Of a stretch of DNA of 5,507 bases, positions 1 to 5,507 are shown piece after piece. This DNA is from Gammaproteobacteria bacterium. GTDB taxonomy: Bacteria > Pseudomonadota > Gammaproteobacteria > SZUA-229. The notes under the pieces are model-generated. The model was not told the origin of the DNA. It saw nothing but the letters and a program-made list of their open reading frames with translations, and made no database searches. Every line of letters begins with the position of its first letter. The first letter of the stretch is position 1. The translations under genes were made by a program, and so were the position numbers. The stretch covers positions 1 to 5,507 of the forward strand of contig JAQICG010000148.1 of NCBI GenBank assembly GCA_027858635.1, given 5' to 3'.

Positions 1-1
1 G

Positions 2-55
2 GGCGAAAATGATAGCGACGGTTTCTATTTTTGCCGTCTGAGTAAATTGGTTTAA
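2..55 (+). CDS. rsmB: RsmB (Sun) 16S rRNA m5C967 methyltransferase, C-terminal end only (partial)
   Basis: An open frame enters from the left edge and stops at TAA 53-55. It encodes only GENDSDGFYFCRLSKLV. The D-G-F-Y/F-x-x-x-L pattern followed by a short basic tail is how RsmB/Sun proteins end (the family typically closes on a DGFFYAKL-like strand of the SAM-dependent methyltransferase domain). RsmB makes 5-methylcytidine at position 967 of 16S rRNA. The position supports the call, because rsmB directly precedes trkA in many gammaproteobacteria (def-fmt-rsmB-trkA in E. coli). Only 17 residues are visible, so the identity rests on a short motif plus gene order. Another NOL1/NOP2/Sun methyltransferase is the main alternative. 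Confidence 0.68.
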   Translation, partial: GENDSDGFYFCRLSKLV

Positions 56-60
56 AAACC

Positions 61-208
61 TTTTTTCACCGCAGAGGCGCTGAGGCGCAGAGAATATCTT
101 TTTTTCAAACCATAACCTTAAGTGTGTTGTGCGCACACCTTCAAACATCGAACAACAAAGGCACTTATAAGCTGGATATTGTTTTTCTCTGCGCCTCTGA
201 GGTGAAAG
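61..208. repeat. Imperfect long inverted repeat built of 8-base units (MITE/REP-like intergenic element)
   Basis: The left arm (67-98) reads CACC, then three 8-base units GCAGAGGC, GCTGAGGC and GCAGAGAA, then TATC. The right arm (175-204), read on the minus strand, gives CACC, then only two units TCAGAGGC and GCAGAGAA, then AAACAATATC. T-rich sequence flanks the CACC end of both arms. The arms therefore pair over about 25 bases, with one unit extra on the left and a six-base insertion on the right. The roughly 76-base centre contains a perfect 10-base palindrome at 128-137. Sequences of the type CACCGCAGAGGCGCAGAGA are, from general knowledge, dispersed between genes in many environmental bacteria; calling this a member of that class is inference. 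It lies between rsmB and trkA, where it could act as a hairpin in RNA or simply be a decayed element. Confidence 0.7.
128..137. repeat. Perfect 10-base palindrome inside the inverted repeat
   Basis: TGTGCGCACA is exactly self-complementary. It sits within a looser, nearly symmetrical stretch (120-141: AAGTGTG on the left, CACACCTT on the right). It lies near the middle of the larger inverted repeat, so it would form the tip of a cruciform or RNA hairpin. No function can be assigned; a protein-binding site is possible but not supported by anything else. Confidence 0.4.
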
Positions 209-350
209 ATTTTTATTTTTCTATGGCAAAGAGCGCAGGCGCAACACTGAATAGGCTGTATTTCTCAGGGGAAGGGCGTAAACTGCTGCTCCGTAACAGG
301 ACTGGCATCAGGCCGGGCACTTAAATCGGTATTCAGCGTAGAACAAAGTC
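209..350. other. trkA 5' flank with no recognisable promoter
   Basis: About 140 bases lie between the right arm of the inverted repeat and the trkA start. I see no convincing -35/-10 pair, no operator-like dyad and no good Shine-Dalgarno sequence; only a weak purine stretch (GAACAAAG, 341-348) lies close to the ATG. Whether trkA has its own promoter here or is read through from rsmB cannot be decided from the sequence. Confidence 0.4.
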
Positions 351-1727
351 ATGAAGATTCTAATACTGGGAGCGGGTCAGGTGGGCTCAACGGTGGCCGC
401 CAATCTGGCCTCTGAAGCCAACGACATTACCCTCGTGGATGCCAAGTCCGATCTGCTGGAAGATTTGCGTGATCGTCTGGATATTCAGACGGTCACCGGT
501 CATGCCTCCAATCCGGAGGTGCTGAAAAAAGCCGGCGTCGAAGATGCAGACATGCTGATCGCAGTGACCACCAGCGACGAGACCAATATGGTTGCCTGCC
601 AGGTCGCTCATATCCTGTTTCACACCCCTACAAAAATTGCCCGGGTTCGCTCCAGAGCCTATTTGCAGCATCGTGAGCTGTTCAGCAATGAGGCCGTGCC
701 GGTTGATGTGCTGATCAGTCCCGAGCAGATTATTTCCAGTTACGTGCATCGTTTGATCGAATACCCCGGTGCTCTGCAGGTGCTCGATTTTGCCGAAGGC
801 AAGGTACAACTGGTGGGGGTCAAGGCCTATTACGGCGGGCCGCTGGTGGGACGCGCGATCAGCACCATGCGCGAGCACATGCCGGGCATTGATACCCGGG
901 TGGCGGCGATTTACCGCCATGGTCGCGGCATCGTGCCCGAAGGTAACCGGGTCATCGAGGCCGATGATGAGGTGTTCTTTATCGCCGCGCGCAAGGATAT
1001 TCGCGCGGTCATGGCCGAGCTGCGCAAACGGGAGAGTCCGTTCAAAAGAATTATGCTGGCCGGGGGAGGTAATATCGGCATGCGTCTGGCGCAGTCGCTG
1101 GAAGGGAAGTATCAGGTTAAATTACTCGAGCACAGCAAAAGCCGTTCCGAGTTTTTATGCCGCGAACTGAATAAAACCATTGTCCTGCTGGGTGACTCGG
1201 CGGACAAAGATTTGCTGCTGGAAGAAAATATCGATCAGATGGATGTGTTCTGTGCGCTCACCAATGACGACGAGGCCAACATCCTCTCGGCCATGCTGGC
1301 GAAAAAACTGGGGGCAAGGAAAGTGATGTCCTTAATCAATCGTCCCGCTTATGTGGATTTAATCGAGAGCCAGGAATCCATTGACGTGGCCATCTCCCCG
1401 CAACTGGTCACCATCGGTGCGCTGCTGACGCATGTGCGCCGCGGTGACGTGGTGGCGGTACATTCGCTGCGCCGCGGTGCCGCTGAAGCCATTGAAGCGA
1501 TTGCCCACGGCGACAGCAGTACCTCCAAGGTGGTTGGCCGGCGCATCGATGAGATTGACCTGCCCGAGGGTGCCGACATCGGCGCGCTGGTTCGGGGTGA
1601 TGAGGTGTTGATGGCGCATCACGACATTGTCATCGAAGCGGAAGACCATCTTATTCTGTTTCTGCTGAACAAGAAAAAAATCCACGAAGTCGAAAAACTC
1701 TTCCAGGTTGGCGTGACCTTCATCTAG
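351..1727 (+). CDS. trkA: Trk potassium uptake system NAD(H)-binding regulatory protein TrkA
   Basis: TrkA is the peripheral cytosolic subunit that binds TrkH/TrkG and gates K+ uptake in response to nucleotides. The protein has 458 residues, the same as E. coli TrkA, and shows the duplicated RCK layout. RCK-N 1 starts with the Rossmann motif GAGQVG (residues 7-12) and acidic D30 at the end of the second strand. RCK-C 1 lies at about 140-220 and contains the family stretches RLIEYPGALQV and STMREHMPGIDTRVAAI. RCK-N 2 has GGGNIG (238-243) with E260 in the equivalent acidic position, then TNDDEANILSAMLAK. RCK-C 2 fills about 365-455, including SLRRGAAEAIEAIAHGD. Both nucleotide sites look intact. 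The ATG at 351 gives MKILILGAGQVG, the expected N-terminus, although its ribosome site is weak. trkH follows after 8 bases, so the pore and its gate are probably cotranscribed. Confidence 0.97.
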   Translation: MKILILGAGQVGSTVAANLASEANDITLVDAKSDLLEDLRDRLDIQTVTGHASNPEVLKKAGVEDADMLIAVTTSDETNMVACQVAHILFHTPTKIARVRSRAYLQHRELFSNEAVPVDVLISPEQIISSYVHRLIEYPGALQVLDFAEGKVQLVGVKAYYGGPLVGRAISTMREHMPGIDTRVAAIYRHGRGIVPEGNRVIEADDEVFFIAARKDIRAVMAELRKRESPFKRIMLAGGGNIGMRLAQSLEGKYQVKLLEHSKSRSEFLCRELNKTIVLLGDSADKDLLLEENIDQMDVFCALTNDDEANILSAMLAKKLGARKVMSLINRPAYVDLIESQESIDVAISPQLVTIGALLTHVRRGDVVAVHSLRRGAAEAIEAIAHGDSSTSKVVGRRIDEIDLPEGADIGALVRGDEVLMAHHDIVIEAEDHLILFLLNKKKIHEVEKLFQVGVTFI

Positions 1728-1735
1728 CCGACGCC

Positions 1736-3187
1736 ATGCATATTGCCGTAATTCAACGCTTGATGGGTCTGCTGCTGATGCTGTTCAGCATCACCGTGCT
1801 GCCGCCCATTATCATCGATCTGCTTTACCAGGAAGATGCTGGCGGGGCCTTCACTTACAGCTTCCTGCTGCTGTTTGGTACCGGCCTGCTGCTGTATCTG
1901 CCGGTTAAGAATCGCCGCGAAGATCTAAGGCTGCGTGACGGCTTTGTGGTCGTGGTGCTGTTCTGGCTGGTGCTGGGGCTGGTGGGTGCGGTGCCATTCG
2001 TGCTCTACGAATCGTTGGAAATCAGTCTAACCGATGCCGTATTTGAGTCCATGTCCGGATTGACTACCACCGGGGCGACAGTCTTGACCGGGCTGGATGA
2101 TCTGCCGCACAGCATCCTCTTTTACCGGCAGCAGCTGCAATGGCTGGGCGGTATGGGGATTATCGTGCTGGCGGTAGCGGTCATGCCCATGCTGGGTATC
2201 GGCGGCATGCAGCTGTATCGGGCGGAGACGCCGGGGCCGGTGAAGGATAACAAGCTGACCCCGCGCATCGCGGAAACGGCCAAGGCGTTGTGGTATATTT
2301 ATATGGGTTTGACCCTGGCCTGTTTTGCGGGTTACTGGTTGGCGGGGATGACGGTATTTGATGCCATCAGCCACAGTTTTTCCACGGTCTCAACCGGTGG
2401 CCTCTCCACCCATGATGCCAGCCTGGGCTATTTTGACAGTCCGTGGGTGGAATTTGTCGCGATTATTTTTATGTTACTGGGCGGTATAAACTTTGCGCTG
2501 CATTTTGCGGCCATGCGACATTTTAATTTGATGCATTATCTGCGCGATGCTGAATTCAAGATGTATGCCATGGTGCTGCTGGCGATCTCCGTGGTGAGCG
2601 TCTCTTACCTGTACTTGAATGCGGTCATTCCCGAACTGGGGCAGGCCCTGCGTCAGGGGGTTTTTCACGCCGTGTCCATCGCCACATCAACCGGTTTTAC
2701 CCTGAGTGATTTTTCACTGTGGCCGGTATTCGTGCCGGTAATGCTGCTGTTCGCCAGTTTCATCGGCGGCTGCGCTGGCTCCACCGGCGGCGGCATGAAA
2801 GTGATCCGGGTGCTGCTGCTATTCAAGCAGGGGCAACGGGAAATGCTGCGCCTGATACATCCGAATGCCCAGATAGTCGTGAAACTGGGCAAGCAACCAG
2901 TTTCGGATCGGGTGATCAACGCGGTGTGGGGTTTCTTTGCCGCCTATGTCGCCGCTTTCGTAGTGATGATGCTGTTGCTGATGCTGACCGGCAATGATCA
3001 GATCACCGCCTTTTCCGCGGTCGCCGCCAGCATCAATAACCTCGGCCCGGGGCTGGGCGAGGTCAGTGCAAATTATGCCGGTATGGGGAATTTTGACAAG
3101 TGGGTGCTCTGTTTTGCCATGGTGCTGGGCCGCCTGGAAGTGTTTACCCTGCTGGTGCTGTTTTTGCCCGCTTTCTGGCGCAAATAA
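1736..3187 (+). CDS. trkH: Trk potassium uptake pore-forming membrane protein TrkH
   Basis: TrkH is the inner-membrane K+ channel-like subunit, made of four fused M1-P-M2 repeats, which works with TrkA. Its 483 residues equal the E. coli length. All four pore-loop filter segments are visible: LTTTGAT (residues 109-115), STVSTGGLS (216-224), ATSTGFT (316-322) and NNLGPG (434-439), the last being the usual degenerate fourth filter. The glycine-rich intramembrane gate loop GGCAGSTGGGMK is at 344-355, and R466 in GRLEVFTLLVLF lies near the C-terminus, matching the conserved pore arginine of the family. The conserved LQWLGGMGIIVLAVAVMPMLG and HPNA segments are also present. The start at 1736 (MHIAVIQRLMGLL) matches the family N-terminus (MHFRAITRIVGLL in E. 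coli as I recall it). There is no clear Shine-Dalgarno sequence in the 8-base gap, so translation may be coupled to trkA. Confidence 0.97.
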   Translation: MHIAVIQRLMGLLLMLFSITVLPPIIIDLLYQEDAGGAFTYSFLLLFGTGLLLYLPVKNRREDLRLRDGFVVVVLFWLVLGLVGAVPFVLYESLEISLTDAVFESMSGLTTTGATVLTGLDDLPHSILFYRQQLQWLGGMGIIVLAVAVMPMLGIGGMQLYRAETPGPVKDNKLTPRIAETAKALWYIYMGLTLACFAGYWLAGMTVFDAISHSFSTVSTGGLSTHDASLGYFDSPWVEFVAIIFMLLGGINFALHFAAMRHFNLMHYLRDAEFKMYAMVLLAISVVSVSYLYLNAVIPELGQALRQGVFHAVSIATSTGFTLSDFSLWPVFVPVMLLFASFIGGCAGSTGGGMKVIRVLLLFKQGQREMLRLIHPNAQIVVKLGKQPVSDRVINAVWGFFAAYVAAFVVMMLLLMLTGNDQITAFSAVAASINNLGPGLGEVSANYAGMGNFDKWVLCFAMVLGRLEVFTLLVLFLPAFWRK

Positions 3188-3203
3188 TCCGCCAGCCAAG
3201 CAG

Positions 3204-4154
3204 ATGAAAAGCACTCAACCTTCAGCCCCGAATCAGCGTATGCCCCGGTTTAAACTGAGTTTTTTGCACCCCCGATTCTGGCTCACCTGGCTTGGCCTGC
3301 TGCTGTTCTTTTTCTTCACCCTGTTGCCGCTACCCGTGATTAACGCGACGGCTGAGCGGCTGGGTGACTATGCGTCCAGGAAAAACAGAAAGCGCTTCCA
3401 CATTGCCAAAACAAACCTGTCACTGTGTTATCCGCACAGCAGCGAAGCCGAAATTGAGGTCATGGTGCGACAGCACTTTCGCAGCTACCTGCGCGGACTG
3501 CTGCAATACGGGCTGATCTGGTGGGCGCCGGTATCGCGACTGGATAAATACATCGAGGTCGAGGGGTTTGAGCAGATCGATGAGCTGCTAAGTCAGAGTA
3601 AGAATGTCATCGTACTCACCTGTCATAGCGCCGGTCTGGAGTTTACCGGCGTGGCGCTGGCGAGGCGTTACGCGTGCAGTGGCCCCTACAAAGCCATGCG
3701 CAATGCCGTGCTCAACTGGGTGGTTGCCCGCGGCCGGACGCGTCTGGGCACTCTCGCTTATACCCGCGAGGAGGGCTTCCGCCCCCTGATCCGCGACACC
3801 CGCAGGGGCCGCGTGCTGATCTATCTGGCCGATGAAGATCTCGGTCCTGAAGTCTCGGTATTCGCGCCCTTTTTCGGCGTGCCCAAAGCCACCATTTCGG
3901 TGCTGGGCCGGCTAACCAAATCCTGTGATGCGCAGGTTCTGCCCTGTATCAGCTGTTACGACAGTGAGCGTTCAAAGTATGTGATTAAGGTGTTCCCGCC
4001 CCTGCAGAATTTCCCCACGGGCGATGCGCCGGCCGATGCTACCGCGATGAATAAAGCCGTTGAAAGACTAATTGCCGAGTGCCCGACCCAGTATTTCTGG
4101 AATCTGCGGCTGTTTCAGACCCGTCCCCCCGGAGAGGCTTCAGTGTATGACTGA
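3204..4154 (+). CDS. LpxL/HtrB-family lipid A (lysophospholipid) acyltransferase
   Basis: This is an inner-membrane acyltransferase of the LpxL/LpxM/LpxP family (Lip_A_acyltrans), which normally adds a secondary acyl chain from acyl-ACP to a lipid A precursor. From ATG 3204 it has 316 residues, close to the roughly 305 of E. coli LpxL. An N-terminal HPRFWLTWLGLL segment runs into a membrane anchor (about 26-46). The catalytic HX4E motif is CHSAGLE with H141 and E146. Also visible are the ARGRTRLG block, DEDLGPEVSVFAPFFG (D210 onward) and the C-terminal QYFWNLRLFQTRP (296-308). The last differs from the usual QYMWxHRRFKTRP by loss of His and basic residues. ATG 3240 (MPRFKLSFL) is a possible later start; neither has a strong ribosome site, and 3204 is preferred because it lies 16 bases after trkH. 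The exact acyl chain and acceptor (LpxL versus LpxM or LpxP, or an ornithine-lipid enzyme) cannot be decided. Confidence 0.88.
   Translation: MKSTQPSAPNQRMPRFKLSFLHPRFWLTWLGLLLFFFFTLLPLPVINATAERLGDYASRKNRKRFHIAKTNLSLCYPHSSEAEIEVMVRQHFRSYLRGLLQYGLIWWAPVSRLDKYIEVEGFEQIDELLSQSKNVIVLTCHSAGLEFTGVALARRYACSGPYKAMRNAVLNWVVARGRTRLGTLAYTREEGFRPLIRDTRRGRVLIYLADEDLGPEVSVFAPFFGVPKATISVLGRLTKSCDAQVLPCISCYDSERSKYVIKVFPPLQNFPTGDAPADATAMNKAVERLIAECPTQYFWNLRLFQTRPPGEASVYD
4131..4137 (+). promoter_or_regulatory. Shine-Dalgarno sequence of ttcA, within the 3' end of the acyltransferase gene
   Basis: GGAGAGG ends 9 bases before the ATG at 4147, an ideal match and spacing. It is the best ribosome site in the window. 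It decides the ttcA start at 4147 over the upstream in-frame ATG at 4072, which would place 25 extra residues inside the acyltransferase gene with no family counterpart. Confidence 0.8.
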
Positions 4155-4950
4155 TACCACCATCAAAGTCGCGCTGCCGGTAATGGCGAGCGAGCTCAAA
4201 CGGCTGAAGAAAAAGCTCCAGCATGCCGTCGGCGAGAGCGTGGTGCAGTACGGCATGATTGAGCAGGGCGACCGCATTATGGTCTGCATGTCCGGCGGCA
4301 AAGACAGTTACGCCATGCTCGATATCCTGCTGGCGTTGCAGAAAAAAGCCCCGATTGATTTCGAGCTGGTGGCGGTCAATCTGGATCAGAAGCAGCCGGG
4401 ATTCCCCGAGCATATTCTCCCCGAGTATCTGAGCGCCCAGGGCGTCGAGTTTCATATCATCGAGCAGGACACCTACAGTATTGTCAAAGACAAAGTGCCG
4501 GAGGGCAAAACCACCTGCGGCCTGTGCTCACGCTTGCGGCGCGGTATTTTGTATAATTTTGCCGACGAGATCGGCGCCACCAAAATCGCCCTGGGGCATC
4601 ACAGCGATGACATCATCGAGACCCTGTTTCTGAACATGTTCTTCAACGGCCAGCTCAAGGCGATGCCGCCAAAATTGCGCAGTGACGATAAAAGGCACGT
4701 GGTGATTCGGCCCATGGCCGGCTGCAAGGAGCGCGATATCGAGCGTTATGCCGAGGCCCGGCAATTTCCGATTATCCCCTGCAACCTGTGCGGATCGCAG
4801 GAAAATATGCAGCGCAAGGTCGTCAAGTCGATGCTCAAGGAGTGGGAAGTGGACTATCCGGGGAGGAGTGATATCATTATGCGCAGCCTGGAAAATGTTA
4901 AGCCCTCGCATCTGGCCGATACCGGACTGTTCGATTTCGAGGCTTTGTGA
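4147..4950 (+). CDS. ttcA: tRNA 2-thiocytidine(32) synthetase TtcA
   Basis: TtcA is a cytoplasmic ATP-dependent, iron-sulfur enzyme that converts C32 of a subset of tRNAs to 2-thiocytidine. From ATG 4147 it has 267 residues, somewhat shorter than E. coli TtcA (about 311) but with every core element. The PP-loop SGGKDS (49-54) binds ATP. The pair C124-G-L-C127, in TTCGLCSRLRRGILY, supplies two cluster ligands. The later pair C212-N-L-C215 in CNLCGSQ supplies the third, as described for the E. coli enzyme. LGHHSDDIIETLFLNMF is the typical helix of this PP-loop ATPase family. The start overlaps the acyltransferase stop by 8 bases, with a strong Shine-Dalgarno sequence, so it is probably the last gene of the trkA-trkH-acyltransferase-ttcA transcript. 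A hairpin follows 35 bases after the stop. Confidence 0.96.
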   Translation: MTDTTIKVALPVMASELKRLKKKLQHAVGESVVQYGMIEQGDRIMVCMSGGKDSYAMLDILLALQKKAPIDFELVAVNLDQKQPGFPEHILPEYLSAQGVEFHIIEQDTYSIVKDKVPEGKTTCGLCSRLRRGILYNFADEIGATKIALGHHSDDIIETLFLNMFFNGQLKAMPPKLRSDDKRHVVIRPMAGCKERDIERYAEARQFPIIPCNLCGSQENMQRKVVKSMLKEWEVDYPGRSDIIMRSLENVKPSHLADTGLFDFEAL

Positions 4951-4985
4951 TTATTGATGGTGATGATGCGGCAGCAGAAATAAAA

Positions 4986-5007
4986 AGACCCCGGAAATCC
5001 GGGGTCT
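4986..5007 (+). terminator. GC-rich hairpin after ttcA, probable intrinsic terminator
   Basis: AGACCCCGGA (4986-4995) pairs perfectly with TCCGGGGTCT (4998-5007), a 10-base stem with a two-base AA gap, or 9 pairs with an AAAT loop. It lies 35 bases after the ttcA stop and is preceded by AAATAAAA (4978-4985). The downstream + strand run is only moderately T-rich (GTGATCTTCCTTGATT). Read on the minus strand the stem is followed by TTTTATTT, so the structure looks stronger in that direction and may work both ways. Placement at the end of a four-gene run supports termination on the + strand. Confidence 0.72.
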
Positions 5008-5225
5008 GTGATCTTCCTTGATTGGTGATTGAGTCTCGCGCTATAGCCATCCGTTATTTTTCTTAATATCATCCTTTTAAATCCGGAGCATCCTTTTTCC
5101 CCTGTCCCTGACCTAACACATGCTATGTTATATCCCTATGTCCTTATTGACTCTTTCCCTTTGTCCTTGTGCGTAATTATGGGTAAATACCTGTATTCCA
5201 GCTATCAGCGGATTGAGGCCTGCGC

Positions 5226-5243
5226 TGTAGGACAATTCCTACA
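5226..5243. promoter_or_regulatory. Perfect 7-4-7 inverted repeat upstream of dtd, possible operator
   Basis: TGTAGGA, then CAAT, then TCCTACA is an exact dyad ending 39 bases before the dtd ATG. The stem is too short and the T-run absent for a terminator. Its layout (TAGGA, four bases, TCCTA) recalls two-fold sites of LuxR/NarL-type regulators; it agrees with the RcsAB-box consensus TAAGAATATTCCTA at 11 of 14 bases. That is a resemblance only, and no regulator is encoded in the window. It could alternatively be a small dispersed repeat. Confidence 0.45.
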
Positions 5244-5282
5244 AATGACAGTGTGGATGCGGAATCCGGGGCAAAAAATCTC

Positions 5283-5507
5283 ATGATTGCCCTGCTGCAA
5301 CGCGTCACCCGCGCCTCAGTGTCTATAAATGGAGAGCGCACTGCCGTCATCGGCCCGGGCCTGATGGCGCTGCTGGGCGTGGAAAAAAAAGACACCCCCG
5401 AGCAGGCCGAACGGCTGGTCAAAAAGCTGCTGGGCTATCGCGTGTTTGCTGATGACGAAGGCAAAATGAACCGGAGCGTGCTGGATATTGACGGCGGCAT
5501 ACTGCTG
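5283..5507 (+). CDS. dtd: D-aminoacyl-tRNA deacylase Dtd, N-terminal half (runs off the right edge)
   Basis: Dtd is a cytoplasmic homodimeric enzyme that hydrolyses D-aminoacyl-tRNAs (and glycyl-tRNA-Ala), freeing the tRNA and preventing D-amino acid entry into protein. The frame from ATG 5283 begins MIALLQRVTRASVSI, the hallmark Dtd N-terminus. It continues with GLMALLGVEKKDT (about residues 24-36) and LLGYRVFADDEGKMNRSVLD (about 48-67), all conserved in the family. Seventy-five codons are visible of the usual 145 or so; the SQFTL and GP-cisPro catalytic motifs would lie beyond the edge. The start is fixed by the family N-terminus; the ribosome site is poor (CCGGGG, 5266-5271, about 11 bases upstream). 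The preceding hairpin and long gap suggest expression separate from ttcA. Confidence 0.95.
   Translation, partial: MIALLQRVTRASVSINGERTAVIGPGLMALLGVEKKDTPEQAERLVKKLLGYRVFADDEGKMNRSVLDIDGGILL

Larger units (their letters stand above)
4951..5282. other. ttcA-dtd intergenic region
   Basis: This 332-base stretch is clearly richer in A/T and pyrimidines than the genes. It holds the hairpin at 4986-5007, an imperfect dyad at 5114-5130 (TAACACA, TGC, TATGTTA, one mismatch), a run of similar pyrimidine-rich phrases (TGTCCTT at 5139-5145 and again at 5162-5168), and the perfect dyad at 5226-5243. A TTGACT at 5147-5152 resembles a -35 box, but no matching -10 lies at 16-18 bases. A short frame open from 5047 reaches TGA 5284-5286 and is discussed in the findings. 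No established gene or RNA is recognised. Confidence 0.6.

Noticed and set aside
61..208. CRISPR-like repeat
   Set aside because: The 8-base units are contiguous tandem copies within two inverted arms; there are no spacers of regular length and no cas genes.
124..324. 66-codon frame before trkA (MLCAHLQTS...)
   Set aside because: It runs through the right arm of the inverted repeat, has no Shine-Dalgarno sequence, resembles no family I know and has an amino acid pattern unlike the neighbouring genes; best explained as chance.
387..920. 177-codon minus-strand frame opposite trkA, and similar minus-strand frames opposite trkH, ttcA and dtd
   Set aside because: All are opposite strongly conserved genes and their translations have no recognisable domain; they follow from the codon bias of the + strand genes.
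3035..3061. Fourth TrkH filter (NNLGPG) as a damaged or unusual pore
   Set aside because: NNLGPG in the fourth repeat is normal for TrkH, including the E. coli protein, so it is not a defect.
2994..3203. Upstream extension of the acyltransferase frame to ATG 2994
   Set aside because: This would overlap the conserved fourth pore segment and C-terminus of trkH; the family N-terminus (HPRFWLTWLGLL) is reached soon after ATG 3204.
4072..4146. Longer ttcA start at ATG 4072
   Set aside because: The extra residues lie inside the acyltransferase gene without ribosome site or family match, while ATG 4147 has GGAGAGG at ideal spacing.
5147..5189. Promoter for dtd with TTGACT as -35
   Set aside because: No acceptable -10 hexamer at 16-18 bases; TAATTA is too far (21 bases) and TAAATA fits poorly.

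Overview
The window looks like an ordinary chromosomal stretch of a gammaproteobacterium. TrkA (458 aa) and TrkH (483 aa) match the Escherichia coli proteins in length and align with them essentially throughout as I recall those sequences. The 54 bases at the left edge read as the last residues of RsmB (Sun), and rsmB followed by trkA is a common gammaproteobacterial order. Coding DNA is moderately GC-rich. I cannot name a genus; a free-living gamma outside the enterics is my best guess, because trkH and trkA are adjacent here and an LpxL-type gene, ttcA and dtd follow.

Layout, all genes on the + strand: (1) the 3' end of a probable rsmB (to 55); (2) a 295-base gap holding an imperfect long inverted repeat built from 8-base units, resembling the dispersed 'CACCGCAGAGGCGCAGAGA' type of intergenic repeat; (3) a compact run trkA (351-1727), trkH (1736-3187), an LpxL/HtrB-family acyltransferase (3204-4154) and ttcA (4147-4950), with gaps of 8 and 16 bases and then an 8-base overlap, so very probably one transcript; (4) a strong GC-rich hairpin just after ttcA (4986-5007); (5) an AT- and pyrimidine-rich gap with a perfect 7-4-7 dyad (5226-5243); (6) the first 75 codons of dtd (5283 to the window edge).

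TrkA (NAD(H)-binding cytosolic ring) and TrkH (membrane pore) form the Trk potassium uptake system. The acyltransferase probably adds a secondary acyl chain to lipid A at the inner membrane. TtcA thiolates C32 of certain tRNAs, Dtd removes D-amino acids from mischarged tRNAs, and RsmB methylates C967 of 16S rRNA. The window therefore combines ion homeostasis, envelope lipid and translation quality genes.

I find no sign of an undescribed multi-gene system. The parts not explained by known genes are the inverted repeat before trkA, and the dyad with an overlapping short reading frame before dtd.
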